Positions 48,600-60,715 of a stretch of 64,000 nt of DNA are shown one piece after another. Positions within the stretch are counted from its first letter, which is position 1; the number at the start of each line of letters is the position of its first letter. The stretch is from NCBI GenBank assembly GCA_963576475.1, contig OY754972.1, positions 12,786,811 through 12,850,810 on the forward strand, in the 5' to 3' direction. This DNA comes from Molanna angustata (taxonomy: Eukaryota > Arthropoda > Insecta > Trichoptera > Molannidae). The translations under genes and the position numbers were made by a program. The notes below the pieces were generated by a model, which was not told the DNA's origin, ran no database searches, and worked only from the letters and a program-made list of their open reading frames with translations.

Positions 48600-48755
48600 T
48601 TTTTAATTGAATGAAAAAATCGTTGAATACGTTCTCTAAACTAGGCATAAATGCTTGTACTATAGGTGAAAAAATTGACCGAGGTTGTGTGGGATTCAAT
48701 CTCGCCATCATCGGATTACTAATCCAACGATGCCCTCTACAATATCCGCCCTGCC
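48600..48755 (-). mobile_element. SINE family 2, full-length but diverged
   Basis: Reverse strand: the tRNA-like head at 48680-48745 (antisense reading GGATTAGTAATCCGATG for the anticodon arm and GATTGAATCCC for the B box), then the body with AGCATTTATGCCTAGTTTAG (read in antisense) to the left. Confidence 0.75.
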
Positions 48756-49299
48756 TATTTATAGATTTTTTTTTCTTTTTTTTTTCGGGTTCTTTTTTTT
48801 TTTGTTTGACACCCCATATTTCTTCGCCCCCGATGCAACTGCACCATTTAACCCATGGTGGATACGGCCCTGCGTATCGTCATCATATGATTCATAATTT
48901 GATTAACATCGAATGTTTAACGTTACCAACTGATAAAAAGTCGCCAAACGATAGTATTGCTGTCCTTGGATTTCAAGTGTCACCGATCTCTACATTTATA
49001 TGACTATAGTCAAAACTGAAGATACCGTATGGACCTGAGCAACATGGACTTTGGAAAGTCCCATAATATTGGTTTCTTCGTATTCCATAAAAAATATGCT
49101 TTTTATAAATTGTTTGACCTTTTCATCACTACATGAGAATTATTATGGGTTTTTGACAGTAACAATAATTGAGAAGCTATCAGATATCCTTCAAAATCCT
49201 TAGAAAATGATTACAAAAGAGTAAGAAGTAAAGGTTTAGATTAAATAAAAGAAATGATTAAAAAGAAAGGAAATATAGGAATAAAAGTAAATAAGTCAG
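48756..49299. other. Gene-free stretch
   Basis: Includes T-rich tracts at 48760-48810. Nothing else recognised. Confidence 0.4.
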
Positions 49300-49640
49300 A
49301 TGTTAAGGATGGACAACCCCCTCAGCATAGAGCCTGCCTGAAGAAATCAGCCATTTTTTTATATGAATTTTAAAGGAATTGCGATGTGGTGTTTTCTTTG
49401 TTTCATTGTCTAGTTTATTAAATATACGTGGGGCAATAAAATTAAACTGTCTTTGTCCAAATGAGGTCTTCATAATTGGTACAGTATAGTTAATGTTATT
49501 TGCATGTCTAGTGGTTCGTGTTTGTTGGGATCTGTTGTGTAAGGTTATGTTTTTATGGAAATGTACAAGTGCAGCTTTGAGGTACAGCTGTCTCGGGTCA
49601 AGTACGTCAAATATTCTGAACAAATCATCTGAAGGGAATG
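49300..49640 (-). pseudogene. LINE ORF2 C-terminal fragment
   Basis: Antisense 106-codon frame with V-P-I-M-K-T-S-F-G-Q-R-Q-F-N-F-I-A-P-R-I-F-N-K-L and a final S-F-K-I-H-I-K-K-W-L, the '..KT..G.R.F.Y.AP.LWN.LP .. FK..LK..L' ending of several non-LTR clades. The region to about 49960 may continue it with many stops. Confidence 0.65.
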
Positions 49641-50041
49641 ATCTGAATGAAGGGAATATTCGTACTTTCTATATAATATGAAGGATTACTTTTGTATTTA
49701 CAAATATTGAACGATTTCATACATGGAACCATATCCTTAAATATTTTACACAAGATCAACAGTTATAACAGACTTTTAGAGATTTATATGTGGCTGTTTT
49801 TAGCAAGAGTGTTTTGGTTAGTGTTATCCAACTGTCTAATTATTCAAGAACCTTTGATCTCAAATATTTTGTGTATTTTGAGAAAATGGCGTCTGTACCC
49901 AAGTTATCGTGAAATGTATTTCTCAATATGGGGTAGATTCGGTATTCGAACGATAGGTATGTGAATTTTCTCTATCGAATGGTCTATATCAGGAATAATC
50001 TCAATTTCTGCACCCACTGCATTGTCTGATACCAAACATAA

Positions 50042-51002
50042 CCCATCTCTCGATTTGTTCAAAAGAATTCATTCCTCTTAACATATTGACAAACTATCGA
50101 GCCAAGATACGCGAGATTTGTATGCAAGGTCTGTATTTTTCACGGTTATTTAAACTTTGAAGTCAAAAAACACCAACTCGGAGACTTCGTAGCATATATG
50201 TTCTAATATACATATATGGACTTACTCAGAATTCGGAGTAGAATATTTAGTGAGTGTGTGTGTATGCGTCCGTCCCTTATAATTTTTGCTCCGCTTAATG
50301 CCCAGAACCTAAAATTTCAGAATATATAAAAACTTACAGGCCTACAAAACTTTTATACTCAGAATTTTGAATTTTTGTTTCAGTCAGAGGTTATCAACTT
50401 TTGAATTTTTACTTTATTTTTCCATATATCTCATAAACCATAAAAGCTCTAAATTTGTTTACATACTATGCAAATAAAAAAAACCTTTTTTTTTCGAACA
50501 TTTTTAATTAAGAAAAACATTTTTTTATGATAAATTTATGTGTTTAACTTCCTATATTTCCAAAATTTCAAAAAATATTGAAAAAAGCCGAAACACCCCA
50601 ACTAGATAATTTAATTTTCCATAAAAAAATATGAACATTATAGTAGTACACGTCAAACTTTTTTTAACAATTTTCATAAAAATTGAATTTAGTGACGATA
50701 TCGTTTCATACAATTTGTAAGGCAGTATACACTATACAATATCTACGGCGACTCAATAGTTTGATACTGAATCTCCAAACATACATACATACCATCATGC
50801 TGTTTTCATATTCTGGGTAGGAAAAAAGGACTGACCTCCACACTTTCTTATCTCGACATGCATACCTACATGTTTTGTGTAGAAAACAAAATATCTTAAA
50901 ATATTCAATAATTTGAATTTATGGGTTTATTTTGGTACGTATTCTTCAACTATACATACTATCGCTATCGTCAGTTGGATCTCATGTGTTACATGCAACT
51001 AG
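50042..51002 (+). mobile_element. Helitron-like family H, copy C, near full-length
   Basis: Plus-strand copy. The 5' end is degenerate (CCCATCTCTCGATTTGTTC); the 3' end is intact, with GTCAGTTGGATCTCATGTG, the hairpin and CAACTAG before T51003. The internal (TGTG)n tract is short here (50253-50265). Confidence 0.8.
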
Positions 51003-53392
51003 TTATATCGATTTACTTTGTTTCCCCGGAGTTATTTTGTAATTTTATGTTGTGGCAATAAACAATGTTATGTGTATGTGTGTGTTAAGGTATCCCGTCC
51101 TCATCTTAGTTGCATTGGCTTCCTTTTCATCGTTGGGAGATTGGCGAGTTTTCATTACAGGTATTCAATTTTATAGTATACATGTTGGAAGATGTGATGT
51201 TATATTGCTTTGCATACTATGACTGGTTCCATTGTTAAGATTTGACACAACCTCGCGAATTTGCTAGACTAAACCGGGTCAAGGGTTGCATAGTAAAATT
51301 TTATTATCTATATCAATGGCAGTGATATACAACACCACGACTTGGCGAACCTTCAAATACCTAAATCACAGGTAAAATAATAATTATTGTGCTTTGACTT
51401 TGTGAAACAGAGACGGTTAATTTCTCGAAATAATATCTCTCATTTATATGGCCGAAAGGTTTCGTTGTATATTCTTGGAGGGCGCGGACGGTGTGTTTAT
51501 TATATTTGATATTTAACGCGGGCAAATTTTGTGACTTACTTTCAGTTTTGTATAATTAATTTGTTGTTGTTTATGGGTCTTACGCTGTCTTTTTGTGTTA
51601 AACGCTAGTATAATTTTTTCTTCTGCCAGTTGTTTTCAGTTGAATCACCTAGACAATTTTATTCTCGAAACCATTAGCGTACATTTTGGTTAAATTATGT
51701 TTATGCATGTATGTTTAGGATTGATAAAAAAAGTTTCCCCCGTCTGTTTCAGAATCTTTCTCATTGCCTCTATTTTCGTTGTATCAATTTTGAAATACTC
51801 TAAGAAATATTTTGTATGTAATAAACTCAATGAGAGGAGCAACAGTTATTGCTAATCTTCTTTCAGCTATTCCCATCTGAGGAAATTAACTAGTTCGGTG
51901 GATTTGAGGGGGATTTGCAATTTATTACCGATATACAAAGATAATCTTCGAAGAATGGAATGAAAACTCTCCGACCTATCACAGAAACTACCAATAGAGA
52001 CAGGTGTGAAACCTCGATATTTGACGATCTTCTATTAAACAAATGCCTTGAAATGCCATGAAGTGGAAGGAAAAGAAGATGATATTGGATAGACCACGTA
52101 TAGAGAACAATCTCAACTAAGGCAATGAAAAAGCAGCAACAGATATACCTCCAGGCTATTGGGCGTCCATGTCTCTGAAGAAATATAACAGGACTCAATT
52201 CTAACATATGGCAGAAGATGAAGTTGATGAATATACAATACATTTTTATTTTGTTAGTATCGAAACATAACGATGTTTTTTGTGTGTCTCAAATAAAACA
52301 GAGTTACCATATATTATTCCCAGATTTAACAACCTGAAGACATGTTGCTATGTCACTTTTATATAACGTTCGGCGATCGCTCACATTATTATTAATTAAC
52401 ATATAAAATGGTCTATTCTTATTTAAATAAAATCCGAGGACCTTGTACTCTATTAAATAAATATTCATACGAAATAGCGATGTATGATGAGATTTAATTT
52501 TCCGCCGCGCGTGCGTGATCCTTGTAGAGTATGAAGATCTGAGATGTTTTTTGTAAAACCGATGATTCTTTGTTCATCGTTTATCTCCACCCGCATAATA
52601 AAAATTGACACTTAACGTCAGGATTTATCGATCCGTTTGTGGATATGTCCCATACACTTACTCTTTGGTATTTTTATTTTACTAAACCACATTTTACCAA
52701 AGATTTTTTGGTTAACTTATATTTTGTTTAATACATATGGATTCATACACGCATATTTTCGTGCAAGGCACATAAAATCTGCTTTCCGCTTTGTCTAATG
52801 TATCTTCGCTGTTATCTTTCGAGAATCTTAATAAAATTAGGCAGGAAAAGTCAGAACTTGATTTAAAAATTTTAAAATGTGATGAATCCCCTAAATATTA
52901 ACTTCCTGATCATAACTAGATAGGTGTTATATCAAGAGTATTTCTCGTGTAGAATAAACGGTCCTACTATCCAAATTAAAATACTTGTATTTCAATCCAT
53001 TTAAAAATATTAAAATTATATATGAATCGACAATACCATCTTAAAAAAATTCTAATATTATTTAAAAATGCATATTACATGTGCACTTAGATATAAAACT
53101 GTAAATCTCTTGGAACCGATTACTTATTGGTTAGTTTCAATTGATCATAATCATATCAATGACTTATCAAATGATAAATGTTATTTGCATTTAGAAATCC
53201 ATTCGTGGAATCGACATTCATCGCCATCTTATAAAATATATTTTTCAGCTTTATATTTCTACAGAAATTTATATGAAAATGTTTGAATACCAAAGAGATT
53301 TGATTAAATATTTATCGTTGTACAAAAAAAATCACCAAAGCGGGATTATTGGTAAAAGGCAATTTCTTTCAACGAAATGTTATTTTAAAACA
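51003..53392. other. Long stretch without recognised genes
   Basis: The longest unannotated part. A weak antisense RTE-like trace (51890-52243, with W-R-Y and H-G-type words) is too degraded to call. No exon-like signal with splice sites could be supported. It may include single-copy DNA. Confidence 0.4.
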
Positions 53393-54104
53393 ACAACGAA
53401 CACAACGGCACAACGTGGGGAAGCACGGCTGAGGTATTGCGCACGTCAGCGATTGCTCTTGTTTACAGCGCTGCGGAATATTGCTCACCAGTATGGGCAA
53501 GATGCGCGCATTGTAGAATCCTTGATACTGAGCTGAGTAAAACTATGAGGACAATCACGGGATGTGTGAGGTCTACCCCACTCCTGTGGCTTCCAGTACT
53601 TTCAAACATAGGCCCCCCCGAACTGCGCAGAAAGCAGGCCTCAGGCAGAGAACTTGTAAAGATTAGCAGAAACCCCGAAATCCCAGCTTTCCAGGATATC
53701 TTCCAGCCTCCAAGACAGCGTTTGCGGTCCAGAAAACCTATCTGGTCAGAAGACCTGACAAACTTCGATCTGCCTAGTGCATGGAGAGAGAGGTGGAAAG
53801 ATGCAGATCCAATAAAAAATAAGGATATCATTCAAGATCCCACCTTGAAGGTCCCGGGCTTTAACCTTTCCCGTAAAGTCTGGGTCCAGCAAAACTCCGC
53901 ACAGGACAGGGACGCTGCAATCACCTCATGTGGAAATGGGGCAAAAGAGATTCTCCGGAGTGTGACTGTGGAGCAACTTACCAGACTGTCCAACATCTGG
54001 TAGAGGAGTGCCTGACGAGGAGATATCCGGGGGGTTGGATGGATATCCATGATGCAACCCCGGAGGCCGTAAACTGGCTGACTGGATGGGAGCCGGGGCT
54101 TTGA
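53393..54104 (+). pseudogene. Non-LTR retrotransposon ORF2 C-terminal fragment
   Basis: Related to the copy at 33-721. The sense frame opens at about 53393 (G-T-T-W-G-S-T-A-E-V-L-R-T), continues through E-Y-C-S-P-V-W-A-R-C-A-H, T-I-T-G-C-V-R-S-T-P-L and L-P-V-L-S-N-I-G-P-P-E-L-R-R, and reaches about 53890. A frameshift then moves it to the frame that reads C-D-C-G-A-T-Y-Q-T-V-Q-H-L-V-E-E-C (terminal zinc knuckle) and ends at TGA 54102-54104. It is the best preserved member of this group here. Confidence 0.85.
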
Positions 54105-54319
54105 ATAGCCGAAGTATGACGCAGGCGATGGCGTAGAGAAGCCAATGCCAAACAAAAAGTAAAGTAAAAAAGTAACAACTAAAAATCATACTTCCATTAA
54201 ATAAACTTAACATAAACTGACGAAAGGAAAGGGAGTATTGAAAGCAGCAGATGAATAAGGAATAGATCAGGAATTATCATCAAAAAACTTTCCCTCATTC
54301 CACCCGATCCATCACCCGC

Positions 54320-54410
54320 ACCTTCCAATTAGTTACACTGAGGTTTAAGTCCTTTTCTACACCATCCATCCACTTTAATTTTGGTCTTCCCACACACACG
54401 ACTGTCCCGA
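54320..54410 (-). pseudogene. Short RTE-like tail fragment
   Basis: Antisense V-C-G-R-P-K-L-K-W-M-D-G-V-E-K-D-L, the GRP..W.D motif of RTE C-termini. About 30 codons. Confidence 0.5.
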
Positions 54411-55026
54411 AGATTCACATATTAGGTACCTGATGAATAAATTGAAGTAAAATATCTTCAAAATCATAGCACTTCATAGTAGTGCAAAATAAAGGTGTCT
54501 AAAATTGAATGAATGATTACATTAACATAAAGTAAAGACTGGAAAAATTGTTGAAATTATAAACTGGAATGTTTAGAGATGGATTTTTGAGGAGGATTCT
54601 GGAGGAGGCGACCATGGCCCACACATAACTGTAGCCCCAATGATCATGATAAACTGGAATGTATGACTTATACATGCATTAGCTTGATGTGATAGAAATT
54701 TAGCCCAAAACACAATGCCTACATATCATGATGAATTATGGAAATGTCATTCAAGATATTGTGATATAAGTATTTTTTGACATATACAGAGTATTCATAT
54801 GATGGTTTACCGTCGCAAATGAAGAATTTGATTAATGGATTTTTACCCCATCTAGGAAAATGACTTAAGAATGTAGTCACATTTTTTTTTCGTGTTTGCA
54901 TTGTGTTATTTTGTTAGAAATGATATTTTTGGCTTAATGTAGTTTCTCTTTAGTAACATCTGTTTTTATGTAATTACATATCTTAGTAAAATTCTCTGCT
55001 TTATGGTAATGTGGATATTTAATAAA
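54411..55026. other. Gene-free AT-rich stretch
   Basis: Nothing recognised. Confidence 0.4.
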
Positions 55027-55195
55027 AGGTGGGTGGTGGCAGAACGGTTAGCGCGCTGGGTTAGTAATCCAGTGGTCGCGAGTTCGAATCCTGCCACGAC
55101 CTATTTCGTTCACATAAGAACAAGCAAATGCTTAATTTAGGGAACGTATGAGGATGTATTTGAACTTGTTACAAAGACATTTTCATTATTTTTTT
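55027..55195 (+). mobile_element. SINE family 2 with tRNA-Thr-like head
   Basis: The head GGGTGGTGGCAGAACGGTTA carries an A box. It is followed by an anticodon arm CTGGG-TTAGTAA-TCCAG (AGT triplet, Thr-like) and the B box GAGTTCGAATCC. The body TATTTCGTTCACATAAG ... AGGGAACGTATGAGGATG follows at once. The T stem does not pair well, so I call a SINE and not a tRNA gene. Confidence 0.85.
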
Positions 55196-55734
55196 GACAA
55201 AAAAATGTGGATATTTATGATTTCACAAATAATTTCAGGCATAGGTATATTTTTTTATCAGACTAAATTATTCATATTTTTTGACAAATGAATATCTCAA
55301 TAGAGACGACGTTGCAATATTATAGGAGACATGGGTGTTATAGGAGAATGCGTATTAGGTATATATGACGACCTATCATATAGTGGATTTCGCATTGGCG
55401 CTGAATAAAATATTATTCTTTTTTAAGGTTTTTTTTTTCAAATGCCATTCCCATAGAGTAAGGAATATAATTATATTGGCCTGTGGTAAAGATGTTTTTG
55501 TGTTCTTTAATTTATCTTTCAAAATATACGTTTAAATCCTTACAAATATTTAAAGATACCAACACAAACTAAAAAAAATCTGTCAAATAGTTCCTGAATG
55601 TTTCTTCTATAACCTCTTTTTTTTCATTATTGATATGATCATTGTTATTTTTATTTCTCTTTTTTCTCTGTATTTTTTTATTTCTCACTAAATATCTACT
55701 ATTGTACCAATTTAACTTTTTACACTTCATGTTG
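55196..55734. other. Gene-free stretch with degraded family-I trace
   Basis: ATCTCAATAGAGACGACG at 55294 and GACGACCTATCAT at 55368 recall family I (14422 and 59541 copies). Nothing else. Confidence 0.4.
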
Positions 55735-56314
55735 CTCGGGTTGGTTGGAAGTTGAATTTTTTCTTTATTTTTCCATATTATTTCAAAAACCATAAAAGCT
55801 AGAACTCTCATAATTGGCATGAATATAGAAAAAAAAACTCAAGTTAAAAAAAAATTAACTTATCTCCAAAAATACATACATACCACCATGCTGTATTCAT
55901 ATTAGCGGCCTTCGTGGCTCAGGTGGTTGGGTATCTGACTGCTGATCCAAAGGTCCCGCGTTCAATTCCCGGTGGAGACATTGTGTTTTCAGTCTGGATC
56001 TGTGAGACGATTAATATAATGTCTCCAGAATGTGGCAACTTGTTATTGGGTGCGTGTCAAATTAATATTTGACATAGTACCTACCTGTTAGTTGCCCGAG
56101 GAGCAATATTAAGTAAATAAATTTCTGGGTAGGTAAAAAGAACTGACCTCCATACTATCGTATCCTGACATACATACCTACATGTTTTATATAGAAAACA
56201 AAATCTTAAAATGTTTATTAATTTGTGTTTAAGTGTTTATAGTTTGGTACGTATTCTTCAATTATACATACTATCGCCATCGACAGTTGGATCCCATGTG
56301 TTACATGCAACTAG
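55735..56314 (+). mobile_element. Helitron-like family H, copy F, interrupted by a SINE
   Basis: Core and 3' end of family H (ATCGACAGTTGGATCCCATG, hairpin, CAACTAG before T). Contiguous family sequence CTGTATTCATATT / CTGGGTAGG is split by SINE 1. The 5' part is missing. Confidence 0.8.
55905..56121 (+). mobile_element. SINE family 1, full-length, inside family H
   Basis: Head GCGGCCTTCGTGGCTCAGG through GTTCAATTCCCGGTGG, body GTTTTCAGTCTGGATCTGTG to CCCGAGGAGC, tail AATATTAAGTAAATAAAT. Confidence 0.9.
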
Positions 56315-56929
56315 TTTATAAACTATGTTGACATATTTGACATCAACAGTCACAATTCGTTGATTCATCGTTAATGCAATTTGATATCCCTTGAATGGCT
56401 GAACGCTGATTAATATTGTGCAGTAAATAGTGTCTTGGGATAGACGTTGTGTAACTTGCCATTTCTGAGAATACCGTTCTATCTGTCCAACGGTGACATC
56501 ATCAGCAGATGCTAAGTCCAAGAAGAACTACTAACGGATCGAAAGGATATGGAATTCGTTTATGTCACCAATCGCCAGACAGACGGTCAATTAATCAAAC
56601 TGATGTGAATGAATGAGCTGCATACGCCAAACCATACATAGAATGTTATTTTCATCTGTCATTAGAACCGCAATTATCCATTTTTAGCTCTATATGATCT
56701 AACGGCTTGCGTAACTTTATAATCATGTCTTAATTACGCCGTATAAGTGATACCTTTAGCGCAGGTATTGACCGAGATAATATTTAGTAAGAGCTGTGTA
56801 TACATCACTTATTACAACAGTTTCCTTTGACGAGACGATAGTTTCGGATGATTTGTGATCGCCCTCCTATCAATGAAAATACATATTTTTGCAACAATTC
56901 AGAAATTTGATTTGATAACCCTATACTTA

Positions 56930-57475
56930 CTTACTTCCGATGGCCATACAACTCCGGTAGAGCTTTAGCCTCCTGAACAATAGCTTTCCAAGCCTTCCTG
57001 TCAGCTGTAATGGACTCACAGTCATCACAAGCATTCAGCACGTTCAGATCTCGGGTAACATTGTCCATCAATCTCTGCCTTGGTCTTCCCAGGGGTCTCT
57101 TGCCGACAGGGTAAGCACTTCATCTCTCCACATATCTATTTTGTCCGCCAGCCTCTTCACTTATCACCTGGTCCATATACATTACTGTTTCTAGGGCGAC
57201 TTCTATAGTTTCTGCCCTTCATCATTCCTTCGACAATAGTGACAAGCAGACCCGGATGCCTGATGTTATGGCCTATCCATTTGGATCGTTGTTGGACAAC
57301 CCTCTTTAGGAGTTGTCTCATTTCTCCGACTCTGCTCAGTACCACGTCGTTTGGAATGTGCTGACCAATGGATCCTAGCCATGCGCCTGTAGTACCAAAT
57401 TTCGAAGGCAGCCAGACGTCCAAATTCTCTCCAGTTAATAATCCACGTCTCGCTATATGTATTCACATAAAATTA
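56930..57475 (-). pseudogene. RTE-like LINE C-terminal fragment
   Basis: Antisense frames give L-A-A-F-E-I-W-Y-Y-R-R-M-A-R-I-H-W (57266-57466) and, one frame away, V-L-S-R-V-G-E-M-R-Q-L-L-K and K-W-I-G-H-N-I-R-H-P-G-L-L (57157-57423). This is the 'EAFE.WCYRRML.I.W ... KW.GH..RH..LL' block of one RTE subfamily. Frameshifted and truncated. Confidence 0.85.
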
Positions 57476-57824
57476 GACCTCTCCTGGGAATGTTATTTAT
57501 TTTTAAATCGAATATTTTATAATTGCATATACATAAACATTTGATTAACATATACATTGATACAAGTAAGTCATCAACCCAAAAATTAACTAATAATTTT
57601 GGCGCGGTTCAGCGGTGACATATACGCGAAAGCATTGTCACCTCGTGTATGAGGACGGTTTCTTTCATTGTTCACAAATCAATTTCTCAATAGATGGCGA
57701 TAAAAATATCAAAATTGAATTTTCCTGAGCTCGGGGGTCACTATATTATGTTAAAAATTTGTCATATTTTTATTTTTAGTTATTTTCGGAAACAAATTGT
57801 TATAAACAATTTATTAATTAAGAA
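57476..57824. other. Gene-free stretch
   Basis: Nothing recognised. Confidence 0.4.
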
Positions 57825-58165
57825 AACATAATCATCATCGTCGCCGGCACTACAGTCCGCTACGGACCCTGGCCTCCTCCAGAAATCGTCTCCATCCCTC
57901 CCCCTATCAACCGCCAGTCTTCTCCAATATATCAGTACCGTTTCTCTTGTATCGCACAGCACGTCGTCCAGCCATCTAGGTATGCCTCTACTTCTCCCAA
58001 TAAACATAAACTATAATATATGAACAGAACTGATAAACTTCCCTTATGCATTTTTACAATTTCTTCTTCTTCTTCGTTTCCACACTGCTAAGGGTTGTAA
58101 TCCGTTGAAACTCTACCGGACAGAATGAATTGTCTTCAGTCATCTTTGCTCTCCGCAGCTCGCAA
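57825..58165 (-). pseudogene. RTE-like LINE tail fragments
   Basis: Antisense of 57825-58005 reads R-S-R-G-I-P-R-W-L-D-D-V and A-V-D-R-G-R-D-G-D-D-F-W-R-R, similar to the GRP..W.DD .. A.DR..W ending. (TTC)n at 58063-58076 looks like the tail of a second antisense copy extending to about 58165. Confidence 0.55.
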
Positions 58166-58180
58166 CGCCGAATAAAGATG

Positions 58181-58355
58181 GGTCGATGGCAGAGCGGTTA
58201 GCGTGCTGGGCTAGTAATCCAGTGGTCGCGAGTTCGAATCCTGCCTCGACCTATTTCGTTCACCTATAGCACAAGCATTTATTTGCTTATTTTAGGAAAC
58301 GTAGGAAGATGTATACGTACTTTCTAACAAGGACATATTCATTTTTTATAAAAAA
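58181..58355 (+). mobile_element. SINE family 2, best-preserved copy
   Basis: The head pairs GGTCGA with TCGACC as an acceptor stem. The anticodon arm is CTGGG-CTAGTAA-TCCAG (AGT) and the B box GAGTTCGAATCC. Body: TATTTCGTTCACCTATAGC, GCATTTATTTGCTTATTTTAGG, AAGGACATATTC. Continuation of the same body in all copies argues against a functional tRNA. Confidence 0.88.
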
Positions 58356-59142
58356 AGGTGATCTCTGGTCGTGCCCTTCATCAGGACACACCATCGCGCA
58401 GGGGATCTGCCTGGATTTTTACCTGGAACACTTCTTTTGACAATTCTTTCTTCCGTGTAAATGAGTTCTTACTGAATTGATCTCTACAATCCGTCTGTGG
58501 CGGGCTTAACCAGCCAGTTCGAAATATTTCATTTAATCGTCAGACAGAAATTCAATCTTATCTGAATTGTGAATATATAAAAGACGTATTTTTGTATTGA
58601 TGTGTATGTGCGGTTGTAGTCAATGGGGCACATGTGGCGCTTAGTTCTGTTTCCGTATTGGGGGAGATTTTTCGAATTAAACTTATCACTTTGGTATTTA
58701 AATTATTTCACATGGGAAATATAAGTATTGATGTGTAGGTACAAGCAAACACACATAATATATATACAATGTACATGGGGATATTGAAGGTTTTTATGGT
58801 ATTCATTATAATATGCATACCTCAGGCGATGTTAAATGAAACATAAAATTTTATCCGTCCCTTTTGCTGCTTCTCTGATGTACTTTAACCACGCAAATTG
58901 AGTTACATACATACCTATGTACCTTCTATCGGTGTAACATACCAAGCGAAATTATCGTCAACATTTGTATTATTATTATTTAAACAGGTGGGCTGTGGCT
59001 AACACTGAAATCTCCCCGTTTTATTAGTGCATATATTTTGTACACACCGATCAATAAGTTTTTTTCAAGACAATAACATCTAAATAGAGATGAAGTTGGG
59101 ATATCATAGAAGAACCTGGAGTTATGAAATCGCAATTTAAAG
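58356..59142. other. Gene-free stretch
   Basis: No coding signal. 59065-59100 (CATCTAAATAGAGATGAAGTT) is a degraded family-I end. Confidence 0.4.
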
Positions 59143-59540
59143 TGTTTTTTTTTCTTGTAGATTATCATGCTGAGATCGTATTCTGAAAGTTTCATTATAA
59201 TGAATCTGTGTGTTTGTGTGCTGTGTACTATGTTTTATTTACGGCGTGTTTATTCTATCTCGATTAAAGACTAAAATACTCATTCGATTCTATTCCAATT
59301 TGCAAATTTTGTAGAAGTATCTAATATTCGCAATTTTAAAGTTTTTTTTTCTTGTAGATTATCATGCTGAGATCGTATTCCGAAAGTTTCACTATAATGT
59401 ATCAGTGTGTTTGTGTGCTGTGTACTATGTGCTATGTGCTATGTACAGCGTGTTTATTCTACTATCTCGATTATAGACTAAAATACTCATTCAATTATAT
59501 TCCAAATTTTGTAGGGGTGTCTCATATTTGCAATTTTTTT
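59143..59540 (+). repeat. Dispersed repeat family Y, tandem duplicate
   Basis: Two consecutive copies, each starting TTTTTTTTCTTGTAGATTAT (59147 and 59344). Each contains CATGCTGAGATCGTATTC, a TGTGTTTGTGTGCTGTGTAC run and GCGTGTTTATTCTA. The second has an extra CTATGTG repeat. Same family as 5893 and 63330. Confidence 0.8.
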
Positions 59541-59960
59541 AACATCTCAATAGAGACGAAGTTGAGATATCATAGAAGAACCGGGAACTCATTCACCTAC
59601 AGGGCTTACGACCTGTCATCGGCTGGTTTACGTGATCACTTTATGCGCTTGCGCAACGTTCACCAATTGTGCCTTTATTGAGTTCCCTTTTCAATCTAAT
59701 TTTTGAAAGTTCTATATATTTGAATAAGGTGTAAACATTTCACCTGAATAATACGAAATTATACTATTGTCATCTATGAGGTAACGAAGAAACCATTTCT
59801 TGTAACGCCATCTATTGAGAAATTAGTTTATTTGTAAACAATGAAAGCAATAGTCCTTAAAAATGTCTTCGTCTCTATTGAGATGTTATTGTCAATAAAA
59901 ATATCATTTGACTCCCGACAGGGAAAAAAATCCAATGTTTGCGTATATGCAATTAAAAAA
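59541..59960. mobile_element. Family I element, copy 2
   Basis: ACATCTCAATAGAGACGAAG at 59550 is inverted at 59866-59885 (CTTCGTCTCTATTGAGATGT). The CAGGGCTTACGACCTGTC block and the right part TTTGACTCCCGACAGGGAAA match the 14422-15043 copy. The 75-bp inverted arms of the first copy are reduced here. Confidence 0.75.
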
Positions 59961-60379
59961 ATACATTCGATTTTTTTATGGTTCATAACAATTATTAATA
60001 ATAAAAGCACGTGGAAAGAATGAACTCCCAAAGACTTACGCACTTTTGTTTTACATGGAAAACCAGAGGGAAAAAGATCCGACACAGATTGTCCACATAT
60101 GTATTTGATTTTTTAATTTCTGTCAGATATTGATAATGCTGAGACACTCGGCGAAAACGTTTGGTCATAAATAAGGGAATTTATGGATAAATACTTTTCA
60201 ATTCAATTTTTTCATTTCTTCACGGAACATCCTTGATGATGCTCTGTAACAAATTAATGATAAATTTATTGTGGCAAATAAAAGTTTTTTTTTGTATTCT
60301 GTTTTAATTTATATTTTTTTTTATTTTACGTTCAATTGACTTTGATTTTTGATTGGTGATCTTCCACCACCACCCTAGA

Positions 60380-60470
60380 AACACTGGTTGGTTGGACGAA
60401 ATTTACCATTTGGCAATAAAGTCATCACTTACACTGTGTGTAAGGTAGTATAAATCAAATAAATAAAAAT
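60380..60470 (+). mobile_element. LINE 3' end fragment
   Basis: ACTGGTTGGTTGGACGAAAT, GGCAATAAAGTCATCACTT and a tail ending AAATAAATAAA. Confidence 0.45.
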
Positions 60471-60715
60471 TTAGGATTTCGTGTTGAGTGAAGCGATGAC
60501 CACAACTCATTACAAATTGGATTATAAAATCGGATCCCACAGGTAGATATAATAAAGTACCTACAGATACCATACTACCAGTTTTTTGTGTGAAATCATA
60601 ATATATTCAATTCGTAGAAAAAATTCACATTAACTTTTATAGATGTCATTTTTACACCTACCCAATAAATGAACAACTTTCATAGGTGCGGAAATTGATG
60701 GAATTTTTTTAATAA

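Noticed and set aside
51890..52243. Antisense frame as another RTE fragment
   Set aside because: Only weak word-level resemblance; too degraded to support by eye.
55027..55100. Functional tRNA-Thr (AGT) genes here and at 58181
   Set aside because: The T stem pairs poorly and the same non-tRNA body follows every copy, so these are SINE heads.
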